From Desulfoluna spongiiphila (GTDB lineage Bacteria; Desulfobacterota; Desulfobacteria; Desulfobacterales; Desulfolunaceae): a stretch of DNA of 64,000 nt. The position numbers and the translations under genes were made by a program. This document shows positions 16,132-23,742 of this stretch, in pieces; within the stretch, counting starts at the first letter, position 1; each line of letters begins with the position of its first letter. Under the pieces are notes generated by a model that was not told the origin of the DNA, did no database searches, and saw only the letters and a program-made list of their open reading frames with translations. The stretch is taken from positions 1-64,000 of the forward strand of contig NZ_FMUX01000013.1 in the NCBI RefSeq assembly GCF_900101345.1, read 5' to 3'.

Positions 16132-17520
16132 TTACACGCACGGCTCCGGGCAGCCCATCTCTGTGTAGAGGGAGAGGTAGTCAATGAGCCCGTGCGTGAG
16201 GGTGGCATGCCAGTACTCACCGGCCGTTGTGGGGCGCAGGATGTGGCCTTCGATGCGAACCAGCCGGGCGTTTACCCAGCAGTGAAGCAGGGGCAGAAGG
16301 GCCATGGGAAGAGAGTCTCCGAAGCTGCGGCCCAGCCCGGCCAGGTCAAGGGCAAGGGTTTGCATCTGGGAGGTGACGACATGTGCGAGGCGGTGGTTGT
16401 CGGTCGGGGGAAGGACCATGGCCACAGGTTTCTCCCTTCCCGCGGTGCTCAGGTAGTCCTCGAGTCGGTCCGTGACCAGGACGCGGTGGCCCTCCACCAA
16501 GCCTTCGGCACCGCAACCAAAGGGGAGACACGGGGTCTGCCGTCCTGCCAGCAGGGCGGAGAGGTTTCGTTCCCTGGGGGTGCATGCCCAGTGCCCTGCG
16601 GAGATGCGGCGACAGGTGGTGGCGGCCATGACCGCAGCCCCCTCCTCAAAAAGGGCGTATTGATCGAGGCCATGGGTATGGATGGGGGCATGGGGCACGA
16701 GGTCGATGCCGTCGGGTTTCATGGCCACAAGGGTTTCCAGGTCTTTCCGAAACGACGCAGTGGTTTGGTTGGGGAGGCCGTATGTCAACCCGACATTCAC
16801 GGTGACCTGGCCGGTTTCTATGAGATCCGACAGGATGTTGGCGGCATGTTTTCCGTCGGCCCGCCGCCCGGCGGCTTGTCGCAGCGGGGTCTGAAAGCTG
16901 AGCAGGGAAAGGGAGAATCGGTTGACTCCGGCGCGGGTCAGGGCGCGGATTCTTTCAGGGGTCATGTCGGCGATGCGTCCTTCAACGGTGATTTCACAAT
17001 CGTTGGCCAGGGTGAGGTTGCGCCGGGCGGCCTCGATGATGCGTGCAAGGTCTCTGGCGGCCAGGGCCGTTGGGGTTTCCCCGCTCACCACAAGGGCGTG
17101 GATGGGGTTGTCCTGCTGACGGATCCGCGCCCCGTCCCGCATGATATCGCAGATGACGGCATCGGCGTAGGCGGCACTGAGGGCATCGCCTGCGGGGATT
17201 GCATCGGCGCCCTTATCCATGGTCCCGCTTGCTCCAAAGGGCACACAGATGGTTGCTGCCAGGCTTTGATCAAGGGGCGCGTCGATGAGGGTGCTCCAGA
17301 GGGCTCGGGCCCGTTGCCCGGTGACCGGGGCCTGGCTGCCCACCGCATAGGGGGGCGTCTCTTCCCCCGAAAAGGCGCAGGCGTACGATGTGTCCGTGGC
17401 TTGGGGGAAACATCCCAGGGATTTGGCTTTTCGAAAAAAACGGGTGAAGGCATCCACGGGTGTCTCCTCCGGAATCATGTTGCGGGGCGGGGTAGGTACG
17501 GGTACCTGAAGGTTTGGCAT
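16132..17520 (-). CDS. HutW/ChuW-like radical-SAM-fold protein lacking the Fe-S cysteines
   Basis: 462 residues. The middle matches HemN/HutW/ChuW radical-SAM enzymes: ITVEGRIADMTPERIRAL, GVNRFSLSLLSFQTPLRQAA followed by GRRADGKHAANIL, and VNVGLTYGLPNQTTASF. ChuW/HutW enzymes open the heme ring anaerobically to free iron. The cluster-binding motif expected as PFCxxxCxxC reads VPFGASGTMDKGA, with all three Cys missing, although the flanking sequence is preserved. This protein cannot hold the usual 4Fe-4S cluster, so it may be a heme-binding or chaperone relative, or non-functional. The context is iron/heme: the TonB2-like operon and a receptor lie next door. It is followed by a terminator. Confidence 0.72.
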   Translation of the reverse strand: MPNLQVPVPTPPRNMIPEETPVDAFTRFFRKAKSLGCFPQATDTSYACAFSGEETPPYAVGSQAPVTGQRARALWSTLIDAPLDQSLAATICVPFGASGTMDKGADAIPAGDALSAAYADAVICDIMRDGARIRQQDNPIHALVVSGETPTALAARDLARIIEAARRNLTLANDCEITVEGRIADMTPERIRALTRAGVNRFSLSLLSFQTPLRQAAGRRADGKHAANILSDLIETGQVTVNVGLTYGLPNQTTASFRKDLETLVAMKPDGIDLVPHAPIHTHGLDQYALFEEGAAVMAATTCRRISAGHWACTPRERNLSALLAGRQTPCLPFGCGAEGLVEGHRVLVTDRLEDYLSTAGREKPVAMVLPPTDNHRLAHVVTSQMQTLALDLAGLGRSFGDSLPMALLPLLHCWVNARLVRIEGHILRPTTAGEYWHATLTHGLIDYLSLYTEMGCPEPCV

Positions 17521-17704
17521 GGGGGGTTTTCCTATTTTTTGGGTATCATTAAAAAGTTAGGCTATCCGAAATCAATGGGCGCAAACAGGAACGCCGGGTG
17601 CCAGGGAGTGGATGACGCCGGTTTCAAAAAGTGTGCGTTGCTGCGGGGTAGAACCTGTTTTACAAGATCAGGCGTAACTAAAATAAATATACAAGTCACA
17701 CGTG

Positions 17705-18005
17705 AATGCCGCTGTGATTTAACCCGAGGAACGAGGGTTAAAACGCAGCGGAAACCAGCTTTCAAGGTGGCACACCTTGCCACCGGAGGCAGCCAAGTTA
17801 AAACTGCCTCCGGCGGCCCTGCCGGGGGCTAAACTTTTAAAAAGTTTAACAAACAGGCTTTAAAAAAACAGATTCAGGCCAATCAAAATCAAAGGCGAAT
17901 GTGATTTTCCCTGAGGAACGAAGGGGAAAGCGCATTCGCAACCTGCTTTCGAGGTGGCACACCTCGCCGCCGGAGGCTTTTTTCCATGCACTTTAACCAT
18001 AGAAG
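17705..18005 (-). repeat. Composite palindromic repeats: one partial and one full copy (reverse orientation)
   Basis: The partial copy has the covarying hairpin at 17708-17751 (GCCGCTG ... CAGCGG, core GAGGAACGA) and ends CCACCGGAGGC at 17790. The full copy runs 17806-17977 between GCCTCCGGCGG and CCGCCGGAGGC, with its covarying hairpin at 17895-17939 (GCGAATG ... CATTCGC). The tail CATGCACTTTAACCATAGAA ends 25 bp before the 3' end of the TPR gene. It fills the gap between the HutW-like and TPR genes. Confidence 0.85.
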
Positions 18006-18029
18006 GCTTTTTCGATGCATTTTGTCCTT

Positions 18030-19277
18030 TTATCCCCTGGCTGCCGGAGCCACACTTTTGTCCTTGTTTCGTTCGGCAAGGAGCCGGACCACATGATCCC
18101 GCAGCCTTTTTGCCTGGCACCTCGGGGCGCGTTTTACCGCTTTGTTCAGCCACGGTAGGGCCTCTTCGGGCTTCTCCTGCTGAAAGAGGACATAACCCAG
18201 CATCATAAGGGCGTGGCCCTGGTCCGGGGTGAGGTCAAGGACCCTGCGGAAGGCCTCTTCGGCCCCGGAAAGTTCCCCTGCCTCGAACCGCAGCTGGCCG
18301 GTGAGGAGCCAGAGACGTTCGGTGTTCCAGGCGGTAACGCCCTGTTCGAGAACGGACCGGGCCTCTTTGGGCTTGAATCCTGCCATGAGGGATTCGGCCT
18401 GTTTTCGGGTGAGCTCGGCTGTGTTTTTTCCCTTGTCGGCAAGGCGCCGGTAGCAGTCGGCGGCATCCAGGGGGAGGTTTTCCGTGCGGAAGAGGTCGCC
18501 TAAGGTCATGAGTTCCGCATCGTTGATGGCGCCCAGGTGATCCAGGTTTCGGAGCTGTACCATGGCCTCGGGGTAGCGCTTTTCCAAAAGGAGAAGGTTG
18601 GCAAGGGATCGCCGGAACTTGGGTTTTTCACCCATGCGGGGGATCTGGGTTGTGAGGGCGTCGATGACCTGGGGTCTTTTCTTGGCAGGAGAGGCTGCTG
18701 AGGCAGCCAGCTCTGCCCACTCGGCGTTTCGGCAGTCCGGAAAGCGAGAGAACAGGTCCAGGCAGAGGGCGACACAGGGCTGCCAGGATTCGTCCCTGTA
18801 TCGGGCCAGGGCTTCGAAGTAGCGCAGATTGGGACGCGTCTCACCGGTTAAGACAAAGGCGCGGCCCAGGGCATCGGCGGCTTCGCCGTAGTGTTTGGTT
18901 TCGTAGGCGACCCGTCCCAGGTTCTGCCATGCCGGGGCGTAGGTGTCGCAGAGGGCGGTGGCCCGGCGAAAGTGTGCAATGGCCTGTTCCGGTTGCTCAG
19001 CCTGCACCAGTTGAACCCCTAAGTGGAACTCCAGAATATGGTGGCTTCTCTCGCCTGCGCGTTTCGAGGCCTTGGCAAGGGTTGCCAGGGCCTCTTCTGG
19101 CCGTTTTTCCTCAATGGCCTTGGACGCTTTGGTCAGTGCCAGGGTGACGGAGGGGGAGGGCTGCTTGTCGCAGGTGCCTGCAAAGCAGTTCGGTGCCAGG
19201 GCCATGAGCCCGGCAATGACAAAGAGCCCCACGAGGTGTGTTGCACATGATCGGTTGTGTATCAGGTAAGGGGCCAT
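18030..19277 (-). CDS. Exported TPR-repeat protein of the TonB2-type operon
   Basis: 415 residues. After a hydrophobic signal (GLFVIAGLMALAPNCFA) it is built of tandem TPR-like helices, for example EEALATLAKASKRAGERSHH, QAIAHFRRATALCDTYAPAW, EEAFRRVLDLTPDQGHALMM and EALPWLNKAVKRAPRCQA. In Vibrio and related bacteria a TPR protein ends the ttpC-exbB-exbD-tonB operon and is thought to help the energy-transducing complex; this is known for the operon type, not shown here. It starts 3 bp after the tonB stop. Confidence 0.82.
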   Translation of the reverse strand: MAPYLIHNRSCATHLVGLFVIAGLMALAPNCFAGTCDKQPSPSVTLALTKASKAIEEKRPEEALATLAKASKRAGERSHHILEFHLGVQLVQAEQPEQAIAHFRRATALCDTYAPAWQNLGRVAYETKHYGEAADALGRAFVLTGETRPNLRYFEALARYRDESWQPCVALCLDLFSRFPDCRNAEWAELAASAASPAKKRPQVIDALTTQIPRMGEKPKFRRSLANLLLLEKRYPEAMVQLRNLDHLGAINDAELMTLGDLFRTENLPLDAADCYRRLADKGKNTAELTRKQAESLMAGFKPKEARSVLEQGVTAWNTERLWLLTGQLRFEAGELSGAEEAFRRVLDLTPDQGHALMMLGYVLFQQEKPEEALPWLNKAVKRAPRCQAKRLRDHVVRLLAERNKDKSVAPAARG

Positions 19278-19280
19278 GGT

Positions 19281-19922
19281 TCAGCTCTGCAGGTTAAAAT
19301 GGATGATTTTGGTGACGCGAACCCTGACCTTGTCCCCGGTGATTTCTCCGGGGTTAAAGGTCCAGCGGCCCACGGCGTCTATGACCGCCCTGTCGAAGAC
19401 GCCGGGTGGTGTGGAACCCACGATTTCCATCTCGCGGACGCTGCCGTCTTTTTCCACGAGGAATTTGACGGTGACACTTCCCGAGATGCCCAGTCGCTTG
19501 GCCCGAAAGGGGTAGATGGGCGCCACCTTGTGGGTGGGCATGGGGGGCTTGTCGAGCTGGGACTCGCCAAAGACCATGTCCACGGGACCGGGATTAAAGG
19601 CCGTGGTGTCCAACTCGGGAAGGCCCGGGCCCACCTTGAGGGTGGGGGCGGCCGAGGTGTGCACCGGGGTGGGGTCGATGGGCAGGTCCAGTCGGGGCTT
19701 TACGGGTTTGTCCTGTTTCTCCGGTTCTTTGACTGCCTCGGGGGGAGGCGGTGGGGTCATCTCCTGCAGTCGGACCATGGTCACCGGTCTCAGGCGAAGG
19801 GTGTCCTCACTTCGTCTGGGAGCGGTGCGCATGCCCGGCAGCAGGGCAAAAAGGAAGATGTTTACCCCCAGGGCCAGCAGGGCCGCAAGGGCCATGGGGC
19901 CCCGGGTACGGGCGCCGATCAT
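19281..19922 (-). CDS. tonB: TonB energy-transducing protein (TonB2-like)
   Basis: 213 residues from ATG 19922, which overlaps the exbD stop as ATGA; the longer open frame has no support. An N-terminal membrane anchor (MALAALLALGVNIFLFALLP), a proline-rich periplasmic spacer (TPPPPPEAVKEPEKQDKPVK) and a C-terminal TonB domain (PIYPFRAKRLGISGSVTVKF, DAVGRWTFNPGEI) are all visible. It carries proton-motive energy from ExbB/ExbD to the TonB-dependent receptors. The obvious client is the divergent receptor at 23743, and the other receptors in the window may share it. Confidence 0.9.
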   Translation of the reverse strand: MIGARTRGPMALAALLALGVNIFLFALLPGMRTAPRRSEDTLRLRPVTMVRLQEMTPPPPPEAVKEPEKQDKPVKPRLDLPIDPTPVHTSAAPTLKVGPGLPELDTTAFNPGPVDMVFGESQLDKPPMPTHKVAPIYPFRAKRLGISGSVTVKFLVEKDGSVREMEIVGSTPPGVFDRAVIDAVGRWTFNPGEITGDKVRVRVTKIIHFNLQS

Positions 19923-20338
19923 TTCTCCCCCTTGTTCTGGGTGGCGACACTGACCCGGGTGGCCCCGGCCAGGCGGCACTGGTCCATGACCCGGATGAGG
20001 GTTCCGGTGGGGCAGGCCTTGTCGGCGATCACCACCACATCGGCGTCGGGCTTGTCGGCCACGGCACGCGCGATGTGGAGGCGAACGCTTCGTACATCAA
20101 TGGGTTTTCCGTCGTAGTGCACCGAGCCTTCCTCGGATATGCCCACGAGGATGGCATTTTTTTTTGAGACCACGGCAGTTTCTGCCTGGGGCCGGTTGAT
20201 ATCGATACCGGTCTCTTTGACAAAGCTGGTGGTCACCATAAAAAAGATGAGAAGCAGAAACACCAGGTCGATAAGGGGTGAGATGTTCACCTCCGGCGTG
20301 CTGCTGTTTCGTCTCAGGGAGTCCCGGACCCGTATCAC
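19919..20338 (-). CDS. exbD: ExbD/TolR biopolymer transport protein
   Basis: 139 residues. A single N-terminal transmembrane helix, VNISPLIDLVFLLLIFFMVT, carries Asp24 at the conserved proton-path position. A periplasmic domain follows with the TolR-like VADKPDADVVVIADKACPTG. It overlaps exbB by 4 bp at its 5' end and tonB by 4 bp at its 3' end, so translational coupling is likely. Confidence 0.92.
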   Translation of the reverse strand: MIRVRDSLRRNSSTPEVNISPLIDLVFLLLIFFMVTTSFVKETGIDINRPQAETAVVSKKNAILVGISEEGSVHYDGKPIDVRSVRLHIARAVADKPDADVVVIADKACPTGTLIRVMDQCRLAGATRVSVATQNKGEK

Positions 20339-20931
20339 GTCATGCTCCTTTGGATGATGCTGATGGTTTCGTCTAATTTCGCGGAGAGGCGATGTGCGCG
20401 CCGCATGAGCAGCACCCCCATGAACATGCCGGGGATGGCTACGGACAGGCCGCTCTGGGTGGTGATGAGGGATTCGGAGATCCCCCCTGCCATGGCCCGG
20501 GCGTTGCCCGTGCCGAAAAGGGCGATGACGTCGAAGGTGGTGATCATTCCGCTGACGGTCCCCAGGAGCCCCAGAAGGGGCGCCACCGCGGCCAGGGTGG
20601 CGATGAGGCCGATACGCCGGGTGAGGTGGGGCCGTTTCTGGAGCCGGTACTGGTGCAGCAGTCCCCGGTTCACTTTGGGCGACTCGGTGCCGTACTCCGC
20701 CATGAAGCGGACCAGGTCCCGCCGGAGGCCCGGCAGCTCCGGTCCGGTTTCTCCTTTGCGGACCAGGGCAAGGGCCGCCCCCAGGTCGAGGTCGTGTTTT
20801 TCAACGTTTCGATAGACGATGAGCCGTTCGAAGATCAGGCCCCAGAGGACCAGGGAGCAGAGCATGATGGGGACCATCACCGCGCCGCCGCTGTCGATGT
20901 AGCCGAAAATGGCCGTCAGAAGGTCCTCCAT
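20335..20931 (-). CDS. exbB: ExbB / MotA-TolQ-ExbB family proton channel
   Basis: 198 residues with three transmembrane helices: one near the N-terminus (GGAVMVPIMLCSLVLWGLIF) and two in the conserved MotA/TolQ/ExbB domain (LIATLAAVAPLLGLLGTVSG and SGLSVAIPGMFMGVLLM). It partners ExbD to power TonB. The protein is of the short ExbB2 kind. It starts 3 bp after ttpC. Confidence 0.92.
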   Translation of the reverse strand: MEDLLTAIFGYIDSGGAVMVPIMLCSLVLWGLIFERLIVYRNVEKHDLDLGAALALVRKGETGPELPGLRRDLVRFMAEYGTESPKVNRGLLHQYRLQKRPHLTRRIGLIATLAAVAPLLGLLGTVSGMITTFDVIALFGTGNARAMAGGISESLITTQSGLSVAIPGMFMGVLLMRRAHRLSAKLDETISIIQRSMT

Positions 20932-20934
20932 GGA

Positions 20935-22359
20935 TCAGGCCCTCGCCTGTTTGGTGCAGCCCTGGGCGCAGCACCCGATGGTTTCCCGGTGGACGATGTT
21001 GGTCAGGGCCACGGCTTTTTCTTCCATGTCGCCGATGATGTGCTCCACCCGTCGGTTCAAGACGGTGTGCAGGAGCATGATGGGAATGGCCACGGCAAGG
21101 CCCAGCATGGTTGTGATAAGGGCCGTGGAGATGCCCCCGGACATCATGCGCGGGTCGCCGGTGCCGGCGATGTGGATCACCTCAAAGGTGTCGATCATGC
21201 CGGTGACCGTACCCAGAAGGCCCAACAGGGGAGCCACGGCGCCGAGCATCCCGAGGAAGGGGAGAAATCGCTCAAGGCGGGGAAGCTCCTTTAAGATCGC
21301 TTCCTGAAGAATGGTCTCAAGCACCTGGCGCCGTTCGCCCCTGGCCTGGAGGCCTTTTCTCAGGACGTTGTACACCGGGGTGGTCTTCTGCTCCTTGACG
21401 ATGAGGTCGCACTCTTCCCACTGCCCGTACCCGGCCAGCTCGTTGACCTTGCCCATGGTGTTGTCCGTGTTGTCGTGGACCTTTTTCAGGAACAGGGTCC
21501 GCTCCAGCCCGATGAAGAGCCCGGCCAGGCCGATAAGGACGATGGGCCAGACCAGGGGGCCGCCGTTTTGGATGCGCTCCACAAAACTTGGGGTGCGCCT
21601 CAGGTGGTCCAGGGCCGCCCCGGCGCTCAGGTCCAGGGCCAGGGTGTCGGTTTTGCCCTGCACGTAGCGGTTAAGCCTCCACCTGAAAATGCGTCCGGGG
21701 GGAGCGGGCAGCTCCTTGAACGAAAGGGTGGCGGCGTCATAGAGAAGGGGCTCTGTGTCCTTTTCCTTGACGGCCAGGGTCATGAAGGGTCCGGCCGACA
21801 GGATGGGCAGCTCCCTGGAGATGCCGTCCCGACCGGTGACGGACGCCGTGCGTATGGCCACCTCGCTGCACCGGGCGATCTCATCGGTGAAATAGGCGAA
21901 AAGGCTGGTCAGGTCTTCCAGGCCTGGGAACTGGGTGCCGTCGGCCAGGGTTTCCAGGTGGGCCAGGCGCTCCGGGGTAAAGGCGGAGAAAGGGGACGCC
22001 AGGGAGAGATCCCGGAGGTTTTTCGCTGCGGTGCGCACGATGGCCACGATGCGTCCCACCTCCTTGTCGAGTTTGTTCCGCCGTTCGGTGAGGTCGGTGA
22101 TCCGGGTCTTAAGGGTTTCGCCCCGTTTTGTTTCGTCAATGGCCTGGGCCTTGAGTCGTTTGATGTCGCCGGCCAGGCGCCGGATTTCGCGGGTGAGGCT
22201 CTCCCGGTCACCGGAGATGCGGGTGCGGGAGGCTTTGTCGGTGGCCTGGCGCTGTGCAAGGGCCGTTTCGGCGCTCTCCATGGCCTGGCGAAGGTCTGCT
22301 GTCCACGCCGTGGTGGCAAAGGCAAGGCAGAGGGCGGTAACAATCAATATGCGTTTCAT
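20935..22359 (-). CDS. ttpC: TtpC-like protein: periplasmic coiled coil fused to an ExbB-type domain
   Basis: 474 residues. A signal peptide (MKRILIVTALCLAFATTAWT) is followed by a coiled coil (about 25-115, TEKRGETLKTRITDLTERRN-type heptads), a mixed region, a transmembrane helix (VWPIVLIGLAGLFIGLERTL) and a MotA/TolQ/ExbB domain with LPFLGMLGAVAPLLGLLGTV. This is the architecture of TtpC, the fourth essential member of Vibrio TonB2 systems. Its start overlaps the DUF3450 stop. Confidence 0.88.
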   Translation of the reverse strand: MKRILIVTALCLAFATTAWTADLRQAMESAETALAQRQATDKASRTRISGDRESLTREIRRLAGDIKRLKAQAIDETKRGETLKTRITDLTERRNKLDKEVGRIVAIVRTAAKNLRDLSLASPFSAFTPERLAHLETLADGTQFPGLEDLTSLFAYFTDEIARCSEVAIRTASVTGRDGISRELPILSAGPFMTLAVKEKDTEPLLYDAATLSFKELPAPPGRIFRWRLNRYVQGKTDTLALDLSAGAALDHLRRTPSFVERIQNGGPLVWPIVLIGLAGLFIGLERTLFLKKVHDNTDNTMGKVNELAGYGQWEECDLIVKEQKTTPVYNVLRKGLQARGERRQVLETILQEAILKELPRLERFLPFLGMLGAVAPLLGLLGTVTGMIDTFEVIHIAGTGDPRMMSGGISTALITTMLGLAVAIPIMLLHTVLNRRVEHIIGDMEEKAVALTNIVHRETIGCCAQGCTKQARA

Positions 22360-23165
22360 GGGGCCACTATCCTTCCGATGGGCAGGCTGACAAGTTCTGC
22401 GCTTCGTTCCCTTTGAGCAAGGGCGACCGCTTTTTTAAGGTGCGTGACACAGTTGGCGGGCAGGGGCTCAAAGGCGCCGGTCTTCGGGTTGAAGACCCCG
22501 CACCCTTTTTCGTCGAGGGTGAGGTAGTAAAGGGAGAGACGCCCGACTTTCAGCAGCTGAACGGTGATGGGCTCGCCTGCCACCTCGATCTCTTCCTGCC
22601 AGGCTTCGCTGGTGTGGCCGAACTGGGTCTCGATGGTGAACAGCTCCAGCAGTCGCTCAAGTTTTTCCGCCTGCTTTGTGGCCGGGGCCTTGACCCATTC
22701 GGCGAGGGCCGAAAGGCGAGTCTCCCTCTCGCTCTTGAGAAATGGCAGGCTCTGGGTGACAACCCGTGCCGCGCGTCTTGTCTCTGAGGCAATGAGGGGT
22801 GAGAGGCCTTCGGTCAGGTGAGAGGCCTTGGCGATCTCCTCGTCGAGCCTTGCTGCCTCCTCCTCTTTTCTCCCGTTGGCCCAGAGCAGGGCGTCTACCT
22901 CTTCCTGGAGTTTTCTCTGTTTACCTTGCATGCGGGCAATTCTGGTCTCCAGGGCGAGACGTTCTTTTTCCCAGGCCCCTTCCCGTTCCTGGGTGGTGTG
23001 GGCAAGGGAAATGTCCTGGCGGACGGTCTCATCCAATGAATGGGAGTCGGACCATGTGAGGCCTGGTCCTGTGAAACCGACCGCCAGGGACAACAGGAGA
23101 AGCGTTCCGACCCGTTTTGCCGTACGGCGCCTCTGGCGTTTTGTAGGTGTGGAATGTGAAACCAT
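22356..23165 (-). CDS. DUF3450 exported coiled-coil protein
   Basis: 269 residues from ATG 23165; a longer open frame upstream is not supported. A signal-like hydrophobic segment (VGTLLLLSLAVGFTGPGLTW) leads to a coiled coil (REGAWEKERLALETRIARMQ and on). The C-terminal part has VGRLSLYYLTLDEKGCGVFN, a hallmark of DUF3450. DUF3450 genes are the usual first gene of the ttpC-exbB-exbD-tonB operon, as here. Function unknown. Confidence 0.85.
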   Translation of the reverse strand: MVSHSTPTKRQRRRTAKRVGTLLLLSLAVGFTGPGLTWSDSHSLDETVRQDISLAHTTQEREGAWEKERLALETRIARMQGKQRKLQEEVDALLWANGRKEEEAARLDEEIAKASHLTEGLSPLIASETRRAARVVTQSLPFLKSERETRLSALAEWVKAPATKQAEKLERLLELFTIETQFGHTSEAWQEEIEVAGEPITVQLLKVGRLSLYYLTLDEKGCGVFNPKTGAFEPLPANCVTHLKKAVALAQRERSAELVSLPIGRIVAP

Positions 23166-23742
23166 GGGGGAATTTTCTTTGATGATTGTTTGTTGAAAGA
23201 AAAAGAACGCAACGATGACGTACGCCTCAGGGCCTGAATGCACAAATTTTTACCGGCTGATAAGTTGTGTGTCAACCGATTTTTTTTAGTTCTTCTCGAA
23301 AAGTTGGGGATACCAAGAAAAAATAAGGAACCCACATATTCATGTCGTATGCCTTTTTTTTATTTTGTCGGGGTGCGTTAGGTGTTGTGTTTTTGATGCG
23401 GGGTTTTGGATGTGAATAATAAGTTTGACAACTCTAACTTTATCCCTTAACACTCATAGTGTTTTTGGCTTGACTAATTTTTATAGCTTTCCGAAACAGT
23501 AGAAAGGGAGCGTGTATTTTTATGTAGATTCTCTCAGGGGAGGGGGGGCGTGCCGTTATTCGGCAGGGCCTGTGGCTGTACCGGACCGAATGGAACGGAA
23601 CAGGGGGCCGCTGTATTGACCTGCACGCGCTGCCACCGAAACCTGAGCCTGTTGGGGCAGGGGCTGCCGTTGCCATAACGCCATGCAACGGTGGGATGGG
23701 GCCCTGCCCATTATTCGAGTTATTGCAGGAGTTGTATCAGAC
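23166..23742. other. Divergent promoter region between the TonB2-like operon and its receptor
   Basis: 577 bp with no gene. It must carry the promoters for both the leftward operon and the rightward receptor. A/T-rich stretches around 23400-23520 contain TTGACA (23425) and TTGACT (23470) but no convincing -10. I could not find a clear 19-bp Fur box by eye. Confidence 0.4.

Noticed and set aside
16192..17832. 546-codon open frame on the forward strand opposite the HutW-like gene
   Set aside because: It is glycine/aspartate/histidine-rich without domain structure, as is common for the shadow of a high-G+C gene, and the reverse strand has clear radical-SAM family motifs.
23166..23742. Fur box between the TonB2-like operon and its receptor
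   Set aside because: A/T-rich stretches resemble parts of the 19-bp consensus, but no convincing inverted repeat GATAAT...ATTATC was found by eye.
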